Assembly (NCBI RefSeq): GCF_011044995.1 | Contig: NZ_JAAKZW010000004.1 | Location: forward strand, 1 to 64,000 | Direction: 5' to 3' | DNA: 64,000 nucleotides | Source of the DNA: Streptomyces mesophilus | GTDB taxonomy: Bacteria; Actinomycetota; Actinomycetes; Streptomycetales; Streptomycetaceae | Part shown: positions 42,199-51,212 of the stretch, one piece after another | Numbering within the stretch: the first letter of the stretch is position 1 | Layout: every line of letters starts with the position of its first letter | The notes under the pieces: model-generated | Told to the model about the DNA's origin: nothing | Seen by the model: only the letters and a program-made list of their open reading frames with translations | The model's database searches: none | Translations under genes and position numbers: made by a program

Positions 42199-43706
42199 GA
42201 CGCACGGCCTCCCGCGAGGGACTCGATCCGGGCCGCGGCCGCGTCCCAGGCGGCGGCGTTCCCTCCTGGCGTGTACCGGCGCAGCTCCTGCGTCCCGGCG
42301 ACAAGCCGGCGCATCGCTGCCAGATCGCCGACCAGACCGGCCGACCGGGCCTGGACGAGGACGTTGCCCAGGGCGGTGGCCTCGGTGGGGCCCGCGATCA
42401 CCGGCAGTCCGGTGGCGTCGGCGGTGAGCCGGCACAGCAGGGCGTTACGGGAGCCGCCGCCGACGAGATGGATATGGGAGATCTCCCGGTCGGCGAGCAC
42501 CGCGGCCTCGCGCAGGGTGCGCCGGTGCGCCAGGGCCAGGCTCTCCATGATGCAGCGCACCAGGGCGCCCTGGCCGCTCGGCGCGACCTGGCCGGTGCGC
42601 AGGCAGAACTCCCGTATCCGCGCAGGCATATCACCCGGCGCGAGGAACTCCGGCGCGTCGGGGTCGATGAGCGAGACGAACGGCTCGGCCCGTCCCGCTT
42701 CGGCGAGCAGCGGCTCCAGGGCGCTGGGCAGACCCTGTGCCTCCCAGGTGCGGCGGGACTCCTCGAGCAGCCACATGCCCATGATGTTGCGCAGATAGCG
42801 GATGGTGCCGTCGATGCCGCGTTCATTGGTGAAGTTCGCCGCGCGGGAGGCTTCGGTCAGGACCGGGGCGTCGAGTTCGAGCCCGGCCAGGGACCAGGTG
42901 CCGCAGGAGATGTACGCGAAGTCGGGTGCCGTGGCCGGCACCGCCACGACGGCGGAAGCGGTGTCGTGCGAGGCGACCGTGGTCACCGCGGTGGTGGCGG
43001 GCAGTCCCGTGGACGCGGCGACGTGCGGCAGCAGCGTGCCGGCCGGATCGCCGGGCGCACGCAGCGGCGGCAGGATCCGCGGGTCGAGTCCGAGGCGGTC
43101 GAGGAGGCCGGTGGACCAGGCTCCGGTGCGGGCGTCGAACAGACCGGTGGTGGAGGCGTTGGTCTCTTCCGCGCCGATGGATCCGGTGAGCCAGTGGACC
43201 AGCAGATCCGGGATGAGCAACAGGGAGCGCGCGGCGGCGAGTTGCGGGCCGCCGGCGGCCGCGGCGAGCTGGAAGACGGTGTTGAACGGCAGATGCTGAA
43301 GGCCGGTGATCCGGTACAGCTCGTCCGGTCCGACCCGGGAGTGCACCTCGTCGGCCATGCCGTCGGTGCGGCTGTCGCGGTAGTGGAAAGGCTGGCCGAG
43401 CAGGGCGCCGTCCGCGTCGAGCATTCCGTAGTCGACGGCCCAGGTGTCCACGCCGATGGAGGCCGGTGGCCCGTCCGCCGCACGGGCCGCTCGGCGCAGA
43501 CCGTCGAGGATGCCCTGGTAGAGGGCGAGGACGTCCCAGCGCAGCCCGTCGGGCAGCCGTACCGGAGTGTTGGCGAACCGGTGCACCTCGGTGAGGTCGA
43601 GCTGATCGGACCCGACCCGGCCGAGGACCACCCGCCCGCTGGTCGCGCCGAGATCGGCCGCGGCGAACGTACGGGGTGCTGCGGAGGGAGGTGGAGAGAC
43701 GGTCAT
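42195..43706 (-). CDS. rhaB: Rhamnulokinase RhaB
   Basis: A 503-residue FGGY-family kinase. The ATP-binding ADLGATSGRVVLG near residue 16, IGVDTWAVDYGMLDADGALL, and late VGGGSRNALLCRLTADATGLP and GPTEATALGN match rhamnulokinase. It phosphorylates L-rhamnulose to L-rhamnulose-1-phosphate in the cytoplasm. It follows the aldolase/dehydrogenase gene after a 107-base gap that holds a 17-base-pair hairpin, and its stop overlaps lutA. Confidence 0.93.
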   Translation of the reverse strand: MTVSPPPSAAPRTFAAADLGATSGRVVLGRVGSDQLDLTEVHRFANTPVRLPDGLRWDVLALYQGILDGLRRAARAADGPPASIGVDTWAVDYGMLDADGALLGQPFHYRDSRTDGMADEVHSRVGPDELYRITGLQHLPFNTVFQLAAAAGGPQLAAARSLLLIPDLLVHWLTGSIGAEETNASTTGLFDARTGAWSTGLLDRLGLDPRILPPLRAPGDPAGTLLPHVAASTGLPATTAVTTVASHDTASAVVAVPATAPDFAYISCGTWSLAGLELDAPVLTEASRAANFTNERGIDGTIRYLRNIMGMWLLEESRRTWEAQGLPSALEPLLAEAGRAEPFVSLIDPDAPEFLAPGDMPARIREFCLRTGQVAPSGQGALVRCIMESLALAHRRTLREAAVLADREISHIHLVGGGSRNALLCRLTADATGLPVIAGPTEATALGNVLVQARSAGLVGDLAAMRRLVAGTQELRRYTPGGNAAAWDAAAARIESLAGGRAS

Positions 43707-43764
43707 GTGGTGCTTCCTCCGCGAGGAGCGTGAAGTCGGGGGTGCGGGAGGTGGGGTGAGGAGT

Positions 43765-43807
43765 CGCCCGGTGGCCGGCGCGTGGGTGGGGCGCCGGCCA
43801 CCGGGCG
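43765..43807 (-). terminator. 17-base-pair hairpin within the rha operon
   Basis: CGCCCGGTGGCCGGCGC (43765-43781) pairs perfectly with GCGCCGGCCACCGGGCG (43791-43807) around a nine-base loop. It begins seven bases after the aldolase/dehydrogenase stop on the minus strand and precedes rhaB. It could be a partial terminator or a 3' stabiliser that lowers rhaB-lutABC expression relative to rhaI and the aldolase. Confidence 0.75.
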
Positions 43808-43813
43808 GGAGGA

Positions 43814-45859
43814 TCAGCGCAGGAAAGCCGCCGCGACGCCCGCGTCCACGGGGATGTGCAGCCCGGTGGTGTGCGTGAGGTCACCGCCGGTCAGGGCGAA
43901 CACGGCGGCGGCGACATGCTCCGGAAGCACCTCGCGCTTGAGGAGGGTGCGCTGCGCGTAGAACTCGCCGAGCTTCTCCTCCTCGATGCCGTACGTCGCC
44001 GCGCGCTGGGCGCCCCAGCCGCCGGCGAAGATGCCGGAGCCGCGCACCACACCGTCCGGGTTGACGCCGTTGACGCGGATCCCGTCGGCGCCCAACTCGG
44101 CCGCGAGGAGGCGTACTTGATGGGCCTGGTCGGCCTTGGTCGCGGAGTAGGCGACGTTGTTCGGGCCGGCGAAGACGGCGTTCTTCGACGCGATGTACAC
44201 GATGTCGCCGCCCATGCGCTGGGCCCGCATCGTCCGGGCCGCCTCGCGGGACACCAGGAACGAACCGCGCGCCATGATGTCGTGCTGCAGATCCCAGTCC
44301 TTCGCCGTGGTCTCCAGGAGCGGCTTGGAAATGGAGATCCCCGCGTTGTTGACGACGAGGTCGACCCCGCCGAACGCCAGCGCCGCCGTGCGGAACGCCT
44401 CGGCGATCTGCTCCTCGGACGTGACGTCCACCGTGACCGCGACGGCCTTGTCACTGCCGCCGAGTTCGGTGGCGACCGCGGACGCGTTCTCACCGTTGAG
44501 GTCGGCGACCACCACGCAGGCACCCTCCGCGACAAGGCGGTGCGCGATCGCCTTGCCGATACCGCTGCCCGCGCCCGTCACCAGGGCCACGCGCGTGGCG
44601 AGCGGCTTGGGCTTCGGCATCCGCTGGAGCTTGGCCTCTTCGAGGGACCAGTACTCGATGCGGAACTTCTCCGCCTCCTCGATCGGCGCGTACGAGGACA
44701 CGGCCTCCGCCCCGCGCATCACGTTGATCGCGTTGCGGTAGAACTCGCCCGCGACACGGGCGGTCTGCTTGTCCTTGCCGAAGCTGAACATGCCGACACC
44801 GGGCACCAGGACGATCGCCGGGTCCGCGCCGCGCATGGCGGGCGACGCGTCCGTGGCGTGCCGCTCGTAGTACGCGGCGTACTCCTCGCGGTAAGCGGTG
44901 TGCAGCTCCTTGAGCCGCTCGACGACCACGTCCGGTGCGGCGCTCGCGGGCAGGTCGAGGACCAGCGGGCGCACCTTGGTGCGCAGGAAGTGGTCGGGGC
45001 AGGAGGTGCCGAGGGCGGCGAGCCGCGGGTGCTCGGCCCGCGCGAGGAAGTCGAGCACCTCCTCGGAGTCGTCGAAGTGACCGACCTGCGGGCGGTCCGT
45101 CGAGGCCAGTCCCCGGATGAGCGGGGCGAGTTGGGCGGCCTGCGCGCGCCGCTGGTCCGCGGGCAGGGCCCCGTATCCCTCGACGACCGGTCCGAACGGT
45201 TCGGCCTTGCCGCGCTCGACGAGGAAGGCCTCCGCGGTACGGATCATCCACAGGGCATTGCGCTCGCACTCCCCGGACGTCTCGCCCCACGCGGTGATGC
45301 CGTGCCCGCCCAGGATCACGCCCACGGCCTGCGGGTTGGCCTCCTTGACGGCCGCTATGTCCAGGCCCAGCCGGAAACCGGGACGGCGCCACGGCACCCA
45401 GGCCACCTTGTCGCCGAAGCACTCGGCGGTCAGCTTCTCGCCGTCCGCGGCGCACGCCAGGGCGATCCCGGAGTCGGGGTGCAGATGGTCGACGTGCGCG
45501 GCCTCCACCAGACCGTGCATGGCCGTGTCGATGGACGGCGCGGCACCGCCCTGGCCGTGCAGGCAGTAGTCGAACGCGGCGACCATCTCGTCCTCGCGCT
45601 CCACCCCCGGATACACGTCCCTGAGCGCCCGCAGCCGGTCCAGGCGCAGCACGGCCAGGCCCGCCTCGGTGAGCGTGCCGAGGTCGCCGCCCGAGCCCTT
45701 GACCCACATCAGGTCGGTGTCGGAGCCCGTGACCGGGTCGGTGACGGTGCCCTTGGCGGAGGCGTTGCCGCCGGCGTAGTTGGTGTTGCGGGGATCGGAG
45801 CCGAGCCGGTGGGCGCGCTCCAGGAGTGCGGCGACTTCGGGGTGCGTGTCGGTGGCCAT
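43814..45859 (-). CDS. Bifunctional rhamnulose-1-phosphate aldolase / short-chain dehydrogenase
   Basis: A 681-residue fusion. Residues about 1-410 are a class II aldolase/adducin domain with the zinc-binding HVDHLHPDS and EAGLAVLRLDRL; this part splits rhamnulose-1-phosphate to DHAP and L-lactaldehyde. Residues 424-681 are an SDR with TGAGSGIGKAI at about 428-438, NNAG, and the catalytic Y571-SAT-K575; this part is expected to oxidise lactaldehyde to lactate with NAD. ATG 45859 gives the start. It is known as a rhaEW/RhaD-type fusion in other bacteria. It lies between rhaI and rhaB. Confidence 0.92.
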   Translation of the reverse strand: MATDTHPEVAALLERAHRLGSDPRNTNYAGGNASAKGTVTDPVTGSDTDLMWVKGSGGDLGTLTEAGLAVLRLDRLRALRDVYPGVEREDEMVAAFDYCLHGQGGAAPSIDTAMHGLVEAAHVDHLHPDSGIALACAADGEKLTAECFGDKVAWVPWRRPGFRLGLDIAAVKEANPQAVGVILGGHGITAWGETSGECERNALWMIRTAEAFLVERGKAEPFGPVVEGYGALPADQRRAQAAQLAPLIRGLASTDRPQVGHFDDSEEVLDFLARAEHPRLAALGTSCPDHFLRTKVRPLVLDLPASAAPDVVVERLKELHTAYREEYAAYYERHATDASPAMRGADPAIVLVPGVGMFSFGKDKQTARVAGEFYRNAINVMRGAEAVSSYAPIEEAEKFRIEYWSLEEAKLQRMPKPKPLATRVALVTGAGSGIGKAIAHRLVAEGACVVVADLNGENASAVATELGGSDKAVAVTVDVTSEEQIAEAFRTAALAFGGVDLVVNNAGISISKPLLETTAKDWDLQHDIMARGSFLVSREAARTMRAQRMGGDIVYIASKNAVFAGPNNVAYSATKADQAHQVRLLAAELGADGIRVNGVNPDGVVRGSGIFAGGWGAQRAATYGIEEEKLGEFYAQRTLLKREVLPEHVAAAVFALTGGDLTHTTGLHIPVDAGVAAAFLR

Positions 45860-45930
45860 GAAGGTGTCCTCGGGGCTGAGAGTGCGGTCTGCGGGAAGGC
45901 GGCGTGTCCGGTACGGGGGTCGGGGGCCGG

Positions 45931-47097
45931 TCAGGCTCCCCAGCCCGCCTGCTCGCCACCCACCCGCTCGGCGACGATCCGCTCCTGCCAGCCGCAGGCG
46001 CGGTAGGCGGCGACGGGGTCGGGGTGCAGACCCCGCTCCTCGCGCCACTCGGCGAGCAGCGGACGGACGTCGGTGTTGTACGCGTCCATCAGGGCGGCGT
46101 TCGCGCTCAGGACGTCACCGGCGCGCTGGGCGGCGGCGAGCGCCTCGCGGTCGACGAGCAGCGCCTTGGCGGTGGCTTCCTGCACATTCATCACCGAGCG
46201 GATGATCGCCGGGATCTTCGCCTCGATGTTGTGGCACTGGTCGAGCATGAACGCCACGTTCGTCTCCCGCTCGAAGCCGCCGTTCTGCGCGACCTCGTGC
46301 AGGATCCGGAAGAGCTGGAAGGGGTCCGCGGAGCCGACCATCAGGTCGTCGTCCGCGTAGAAACGGGAGTTGAAGTCGAACGCGCCGAGCTTCTTCTCGC
46401 GCAGCAGGAACGCGACGATGAACTCGATGTTCGTGCCCGGCGCGTGATGCCCGGTGTCCACGACGACCTGCGCCTTGTCGCCCAGCTTCAGACAATGCGC
46501 GTACGAGGTTCCCCAGTCCGGGACGTCCGTCGTGTAGAAGGCGGGCTCGAAGAACTTGTACTCGAGCAGCAGCCGCTGGTCGTCACCGAGGCGCTCGTAG
46601 ACGGCGGCGAGCGATTCGGCGAGTCGGTCCTGGCGGCCCACGATGTCGTCCTGGCCCGGGTAGTTCGTGCCGTCGGCGAACCACAGCTTCAGGGACTTCG
46701 AACCGGTGGCGTCCATGATGTCCACGCATTCCAGGAGGTGCTCGACGGCCTTGCGGCGCACCTTCGGATCCGGGTGGCAGACGCTGCCGAGCTTGTAGTC
46801 GTCGTCCTGGAAGGTGTTGGAGTTGATGGCGCCGAGTTCGAGTCCGAGCGCCTTCGCATGGGCGCCGAGCGCCGCGTAGTCCTCGACCTTGTCCCACGGG
46901 ATGTGCAGCGAAACGGTGGGCGCGATGCCGGTGAACTCGTGCACCTTCGCCGCGTCGTCCAGCTTCTCGCGGGGCGTGCGCGGCACACCCTCCTGCGCGA
47001 ACACCTTGAACCGGGTGCCGGAGTTGCCATAGCCCCAGGACGGCGTCTCGATCCGCTGGTCGGCGAGTGCGGCCTTCACGGCAGCGATGTCAGGCAT
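45931..47097 (-). CDS. rhaI: L-rhamnose isomerase
   Basis: A 388-residue TIM-barrel sugar isomerase of the rhamnose isomerase (RhaI) type. Metal and substrate segments include SLHIPWDKVEDY, LELGAINSNTFQDDDYKLGS, KLWFADGTNYPGQDD, LLEYKFFEPAFY, VVDTGHHAPGTN and AFDFNSRFYADDDLMVGSADPF. It converts L-rhamnose to L-rhamnulose in the cytoplasm. ATG 47097 follows AGAGGTGG. It is the first gene of the minus-strand run; a promoter and a 20-base palindromic operator lie just upstream. Confidence 0.95.
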   Translation of the reverse strand: MPDIAAVKAALADQRIETPSWGYGNSGTRFKVFAQEGVPRTPREKLDDAAKVHEFTGIAPTVSLHIPWDKVEDYAALGAHAKALGLELGAINSNTFQDDDYKLGSVCHPDPKVRRKAVEHLLECVDIMDATGSKSLKLWFADGTNYPGQDDIVGRQDRLAESLAAVYERLGDDQRLLLEYKFFEPAFYTTDVPDWGTSYAHCLKLGDKAQVVVDTGHHAPGTNIEFIVAFLLREKKLGAFDFNSRFYADDDLMVGSADPFQLFRILHEVAQNGGFERETNVAFMLDQCHNIEAKIPAIIRSVMNVQEATAKALLVDREALAAAQRAGDVLSANAALMDAYNTDVRPLLAEWREERGLHPDPVAAYRACGWQERIVAERVGGEQAGWGA

Positions 47098-47164
47098 GTC
47101 CACCTCTGGATGCGTGGGGAGCGTCGGGCCCTTACGGGAACGGGCCGCGAGAGCGCGGAAGCTC

Positions 47165-47220
47165 GACATGAATCGATTCATGTCAACGGGGAAGCTAGCC
47201 CCGGGCGTCAGACTCGTCAA
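47165..47220 (-). promoter_or_regulatory. rhaI promoter with LacI-type operator
   Basis: On the minus strand, -35 TTGACG (47220-47215), a 17-base spacer and -10 TAGCTT (47197-47192) are followed after seven bases by GACATGAATC and its exact complement (47184-47165), a 20-base perfect palindrome with a central CG; its TGAA..TTCA core starts 11 bases after the -10. That is a LacI-family operator placed over the start of transcription. In the remainder of the 408-base gap between rhaI and the ABC genes I see only the second promoter described next. Confidence 0.85.
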
Positions 47221-47375
47221 GGGGGTCGGACGGATGCCAACCGCGTTACGCAATCGTGTCGTTGGCGGTGCCGCACCCTTGCTTCGGCCGGTCTATCAGT
47301 GCAGTTCACATGGAAGAGGTCGGAACAATTCGGCACATCGCGCCATGCACAGGCAGCTTGCCGCAGCCCGGGCTA

Positions 47376-47432
47376 TTGACCAGCCCGACGGACGGGGCTA
47401 GCTTCCGGGCAACTTCACTGAAACATTTCAGT
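47376..47432 (+). promoter_or_regulatory. Rhamnose ABC operon promoter with LacI-type operator
   Basis: A -35 TTGACC (47376-47381), 17-base spacer and -10 TAGCTT (47399-47404) are followed by ACTGAAA-CA-TTTCAGT (47417-47432), a perfect 7-base inverted repeat. The promoter core repeats that of rhaI on the opposite strand, and the operator lies at the same distance, so both are likely controlled by the LacI protein at 52765. Confidence 0.85.
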
Positions 47433-47505
47433 TCGAGAGATCCTCCGGCTGCCGAGCCGCTCAAGTGCCCCGCGCACGACCTCGACACACCCATGGAGAT
47501 ACGCA

Positions 47506-49032
47506 ATGACGCATCCTGAACCGGAGACGACTCCGGTACTCGCGCTGGAGGGGGTGAGCAAGTCCTTCGGTGCCGTGCGGGCCCTGCGCGGAGTGAGCCT
47601 GCGGCTGTACGCGGGAGAGGCGCACGCCCTGGCCGGCGAGAACGGCGCGGGCAAGTCGACGCTGATCAAGGCGCTCGCGGGCGTGCACCGCCCCGACACC
47701 GGCACGGTCCTTCTCGACGGCGAGCCCGTCGAGTTCCACGGTCCCGCCGACGCCCGTGACGCGGGCGTCGCCGTCATCTACCAGGAGCCGACGCTCTTCC
47801 CCGACCTGTCCGTCGCGGAGAACATCTTCATGGGCCGCCAGCCGCGCAGGGCCCTCGGCCGCGTCGACCACGCCTCGGTGCGCCGGGCCACCGCGGACCT
47901 CTTCGCGCGCCTCGGCGTGGACCTCGACCCCGACCAGCCGGCCCGCGGTCTGTCCATCGCCGACCAGCAGCTCGTCGAGATCGCCAAGGCCCTGTCCTTC
48001 GACGCCCGCGTCCTGATCATGGACGAGCCCACCGCCGCGCTCACCGGCAGCGAGGTGGCGCGCCTCTTCGGCGTCGTGCGCACCCTGCGCGAGCAGGGCG
48101 CCGCCGTGCTGTTCATCTCGCACCGCCTCGAGGAGATCTTCCAGCTCTGCCAGCGCGTCACCACCCTGCGCGACGGCGCCTGGATCGCGAGCGAGCCGCT
48201 CGACGGGCTCACCGAGGACGACCTGGTGCGCCGCATGGTGGGCCGCGACCTCGCCGAGCTCTACCCCAAGCAGGACACGCGGACCGGTGAAGTGGCGCTC
48301 AGCGTGCGGCGGTTGACTCGCGAAGGCGTGTTCACCGATGTCTCCTTCGACGTGCGCCGCGGCGAGATAGTCGGCCTGGCCGGACTCGTGGGCGCCGGAC
48401 GCAGCGAGGTCGCCCGCGCCGTGTTCGGCGTGGACCGCTTCGACGGCGGCGAGGTCGAGGTGCTCGGCACCCGGCTCAAGCCCGGCGCCCCCAGCCTGGC
48501 CATGGCCGCGGGCCTCGCCCTCGTCCCCGAGGACCGCCGCGCGCAAGGCTTGGTGATGGACATGTCCATCGAGCGCAACATCGGCCTGACCGGCTTCGCC
48601 GACACCACCCGCGCGGGCCTGATGAACCGGAAGGCCGAGCGCAGCCGCTCCGTCGACTGGGCGGTCAGGCTCCAGGTGAAGTACGCCCGCCTCGGCGACG
48701 TCGTCGGCACCCTGTCCGGCGGCAACCAGCAGAAGGTCGTCCTCGCGAAGTGGCTGGCGACCGCGCCCCAGGTGCTGATCGTCGACGAGCCGACCCGCGG
48801 TATCGACGTCGGCACCAAGGCCGAGGTGCACCGCCTGCTCTCCGCGCTCGCCGCCGAAGGCGTCGCGGTCCTGATGATCTCCTCGGACCTGCCGGAGATC
48901 CTCGGCATGGCCGACCGGGTGCTCGTCATGCACGAGGGACGGCTTTCCGCCGAACTCACCCGCGCCGAGGCCACCGAGGAGTCCGTGATGGCGGCTGCCA
49001 CCGGCCGTACGAACCAGGGGAGTGCCGCATGA
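47506..49032 (+). CDS. rhaT: Sugar ABC transporter ATP-binding protein (rhamnose)
   Basis: A 508-residue double ATPase of the monosaccharide-transporting class. The first half has [14 protein letters not shown] (Walker A) and [10 protein letters not shown] (Walker B). The second half has the degenerate [19 protein letters not shown] loop, [15 protein letters not shown] and [13 protein letters not shown]. It energises uptake of L-rhamnose through the two permeases that follow. Its ATG is 102 bases after the -10 of the operator-controlled promoter, and its stop overlaps the first permease (ATGA). Confidence 0.92.
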   Translation: MTHPEPETTPVLALEGVSKSFGAVRALRGVSLRLYAGEAHALAGENGAGKSTLIKALAGVHRPDTGTVLLDGEPVEFHGPADARDAGVAVIYQEPTLFPDLSVAENIFMGRQPRRALGRVDHASVRRATADLFARLGVDLDPDQPARGLSIADQQLVEIAKALSFDARVLIMDEPTAALTGSEVARLFGVVRTLREQGAAVLFISHRLEEIFQLCQRVTTLRDGAWIASEPLDGLTEDDLVRRMVGRDLAELYPKQDTRTGEVALSVRRLTREGVFTDVSFDVRRGEIVGLAGLVGAGRSEVARAVFGVDRFDGGEVEVLGTRLKPGAPSLAMAAGLALVPEDRRAQGLVMDMSIERNIGLTGFADTTRAGLMNRKAERSRSVDWAVRLQVKYARLGDVVGTLSGGNQQKVVLAKWLATAPQVLIVDEPTRGIDVGTKAEVHRLLSALAAEGVAVLMISSDLPEILGMADRVLVMHEGRLSAELTRAEATEESVMAAATGRTNQGSAA

Positions 49033-50084
49033 CGGTGACCGCTACTCCGGTGCGCGAAGAGGCCGTACCGGAGCCCGCCGCGGGGCGCCGCCTCATCGAC
49101 AAGGTGTTCAAGGCCCGCGAACTCGCCGTGGCCGCCGTGCTCTTGGTGATGCTCGGCGCCACCCAGCTGTCCAACACCGAGTTCCTGTCCGAACAGGGCA
49201 TCAAGGACCTCCTGCTCAACGCCACCATCCTGGTCCTGGTCGCCACCGGCCAGGCCGTGGTCGTGATCACCCGCAACGTCGACCTGTCGGTCGGCTCGGT
49301 CCTCGGCATCTCCGCGTTCGCCGCCGGCACCTATCTGCAGGACGGCGGCAGTTCACTGATCGCGATCCTGCTCGCCGTCGCGCTCGGCGCCCTGTTCGGC
49401 GCGCTGAACGGCGCGCTCGTCAGCCTCGGCAAGGTGCCCGCCCTGGTCGTCACGCTCGGCACGCTCTACATCGTGCGCGGCATCGACTCCATCTGGGTCG
49501 GCTCGCAGCAGATCACCGCCGACGATCTCCCCAACGGCTTCGTGGACTTCGGCCACGACGGCATCTGGGTCGTGCCCTACCTGGCGCTGCTCGCCCTCGC
49601 CGTCCTCGCGGCGGTGGGCTACTACCTGCGCAGCTACCGCAGCGGCCGCGAGATGTACGCACTCGGCTCGAGCCCCGAGGCCGCCACGCTCGCCGGTGTC
49701 CCCGTACGCAAGCGCATCATGACCGCGTACGTGCTGTGCGGCGCCCTCGCGGGTCTCGCCGGCGCCCTGTACCTGGCCCGGTTCGGCAACGTCGACTCGG
49801 CCACCGGCAGCGGCTACGAACTCACCGTCGTCAGCGCGGTCGTGGTCGGCGGTGTCGCCTTCACCGGCGGCAGCGGTTCCGTGTACGGCGCCGCGCTCGG
49901 CGCCCTCCTTCTCACCTCGATCAACAGCGTCCTGCCGGCCATCGGCGTCAGCTCCGTCTGGGTCACCGCCATCAACGGAATCCTGCTGCTGCTCGCCATC
50001 GCCGTCGACCGGATCCTGGCCCTGCGGGTCGCCGCAGTGCTGCGCAAGCAGGCCGCACAGCTGAGGAGCGCCCGCCATGCCTGA
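49029..50084 (+). CDS. rhaP: Sugar ABC transporter permease (rhamnose)
   Basis: A 351-residue RbsC-like permease with about ten helices. [21 protein letters not shown] and the EAA-type loop [20 protein letters not shown] are characteristic. It forms half of the transmembrane channel. Coupled by four-base overlap to the ATPase gene and by an eight-base overlap to the second permease. Confidence 0.9.
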   Translation: MTVTATPVREEAVPEPAAGRRLIDKVFKARELAVAAVLLVMLGATQLSNTEFLSEQGIKDLLLNATILVLVATGQAVVVITRNVDLSVGSVLGISAFAAGTYLQDGGSSLIAILLAVALGALFGALNGALVSLGKVPALVVTLGTLYIVRGIDSIWVGSQQITADDLPNGFVDFGHDGIWVVPYLALLALAVLAAVGYYLRSYRSGREMYALGSSPEAATLAGVPVRKRIMTAYVLCGALAGLAGALYLARFGNVDSATGSGYELTVVSAVVVGGVAFTGGSGSVYGAALGALLLTSINSVLPAIGVSSVWVTAINGILLLLAIAVDRILALRVAAVLRKQAAQLRSARHA

Positions 50085-51135
50085 GCTCACCAAGAACTCC
50101 GCGGTACCGGAGCTCACGAAGCATTCCGCCCTCGCGCGCTTCGGCGGCGCGGTGCGCTGGGACAGCGCCGTCGGCGCCCTGCTCCTGGTGCTCCTCATCT
50201 GCTCGTTCTCGTTCGTCGACAACTTCGGCAACGCGCTCAACCTCTCGTTCCTGATCGGCAATACGCTGCCCATCGCCCTGATCGCGCTGCCGATGACCAT
50301 GCTGGTGATCTCCGGGGAGGTCGACCTGTCCGTGGGCTCCACGGCGGGTCTGTCCGGGGCCGTCATGGGCGCTCTCTGGAACGCGGGCATGGCCATCGAG
50401 ACGATCATCCCGATCTGTCTGCTGCTCGGCGTCGTGTGCGGTCTGGTCAACGGGCTCCTGGTGACCCGCCTCGGCCTGCCGTCGCTCGCCGTCACCATCG
50501 GCACCATGGCCGCCTACCGCGGCATCGCCCAGATCGTGCTCGGCTCGGACTCGGTCACCGACTTCCCGACCCAGTACCTGGACTTCGGTGCCGGCCGGAT
50601 CGGCGACACCTTCATCCCGTACGCCCTCTTCCCCTTCCTCGTGCTCCTCGCGATCGCCGTGGTCGTGCTGCATGCCACGCCGACGGGACGCTCGCTCTTC
50701 GCGATCGGTGCGAGCGAGGAGGCCGCCAGGTTCTCCGGGATCCGCGTCAAGCGGCTCAAGCTGTCGATGTTCGTCACCACCGGTGTGCTGTCCGCGCTCA
50801 CCGGAGTCTTCTGGGCCCTGCACTACGCCAGCGCCCGCTACGACAACGCCACCGGTCTCGAACTCTCCGTGATCGCGGCCGTGTTGCTCGGCGGCATCGA
50901 CTTCGACGGCGGCAAGGGAACCCTCGGCGGCGCCATCGCGGGTGTGTTCCTGCTCGGCACCCTGCAGAACGCGATGAGCCTGCAGAACGTCTCCGCCCAG
51001 TCCCAGATCGTCGTCACCGGCGTCCTGCTCGTGATCTCCGTCCTCGGACCCCGTATCGGCCGGCAGGTCGCCCAGGCACGAGCCCGCCGAAGGACAGCGG
51101 CAGCGCCTCCACCGCAGGCCGCGCCCAGCACATGA
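50077..51135 (+). CDS. rhaQ: Sugar ABC transporter permease (rhamnose)
   Basis: A 352-residue RbsC-like permease, the second half of the channel. EVDLSVGSTAGLSGAVMGAL and FAIGASEEAARFSGIRVKRL give the family pattern, and a Pro/Ala tail ends the protein. ATG 50077 is inside the end of the first permease gene. A small stem-loop follows the stop and precedes the binding-protein gene. Confidence 0.9.
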   Translation: MPELTKNSAVPELTKHSALARFGGAVRWDSAVGALLLVLLICSFSFVDNFGNALNLSFLIGNTLPIALIALPMTMLVISGEVDLSVGSTAGLSGAVMGALWNAGMAIETIIPICLLLGVVCGLVNGLLVTRLGLPSLAVTIGTMAAYRGIAQIVLGSDSVTDFPTQYLDFGAGRIGDTFIPYALFPFLVLLAIAVVVLHATPTGRSLFAIGASEEAARFSGIRVKRLKLSMFVTTGVLSALTGVFWALHYASARYDNATGLELSVIAAVLLGGIDFDGGKGTLGGAIAGVFLLGTLQNAMSLQNVSAQSQIVVTGVLLVISVLGPRIGRQVAQARARRRTAAAPPPQAAPST

Positions 51136-51139
51136 CAGG

Positions 51140-51161
51140 GCGGGCCGCGCCCGCGGCCCGC
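51140..51161 (+). other. Intercistronic stem-loop before binding-protein gene
   Basis: GCGGGCCGC (51140-51148) pairs perfectly with GCGGCCCGC (51153-51161) around GCCC. It lies four bases after the second permease stop and 52 bases before the solute-binding protein gene. It may protect processed mRNA or attenuate transcription so that genes are expressed at different levels. Confidence 0.55.
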
Positions 51162-51212
51162 ACCTCCCCGCTCGTACCCACACCCCTCGTAACCCACTAA
51201 GGCAGGACACCC

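Noticed and set aside
43856..46006. A 716-residue plus-strand frame opposite the rhamnose aldolase fusion
   Set aside because: This is a shadow frame; the minus strand encodes well-known enzymes across the same bases.
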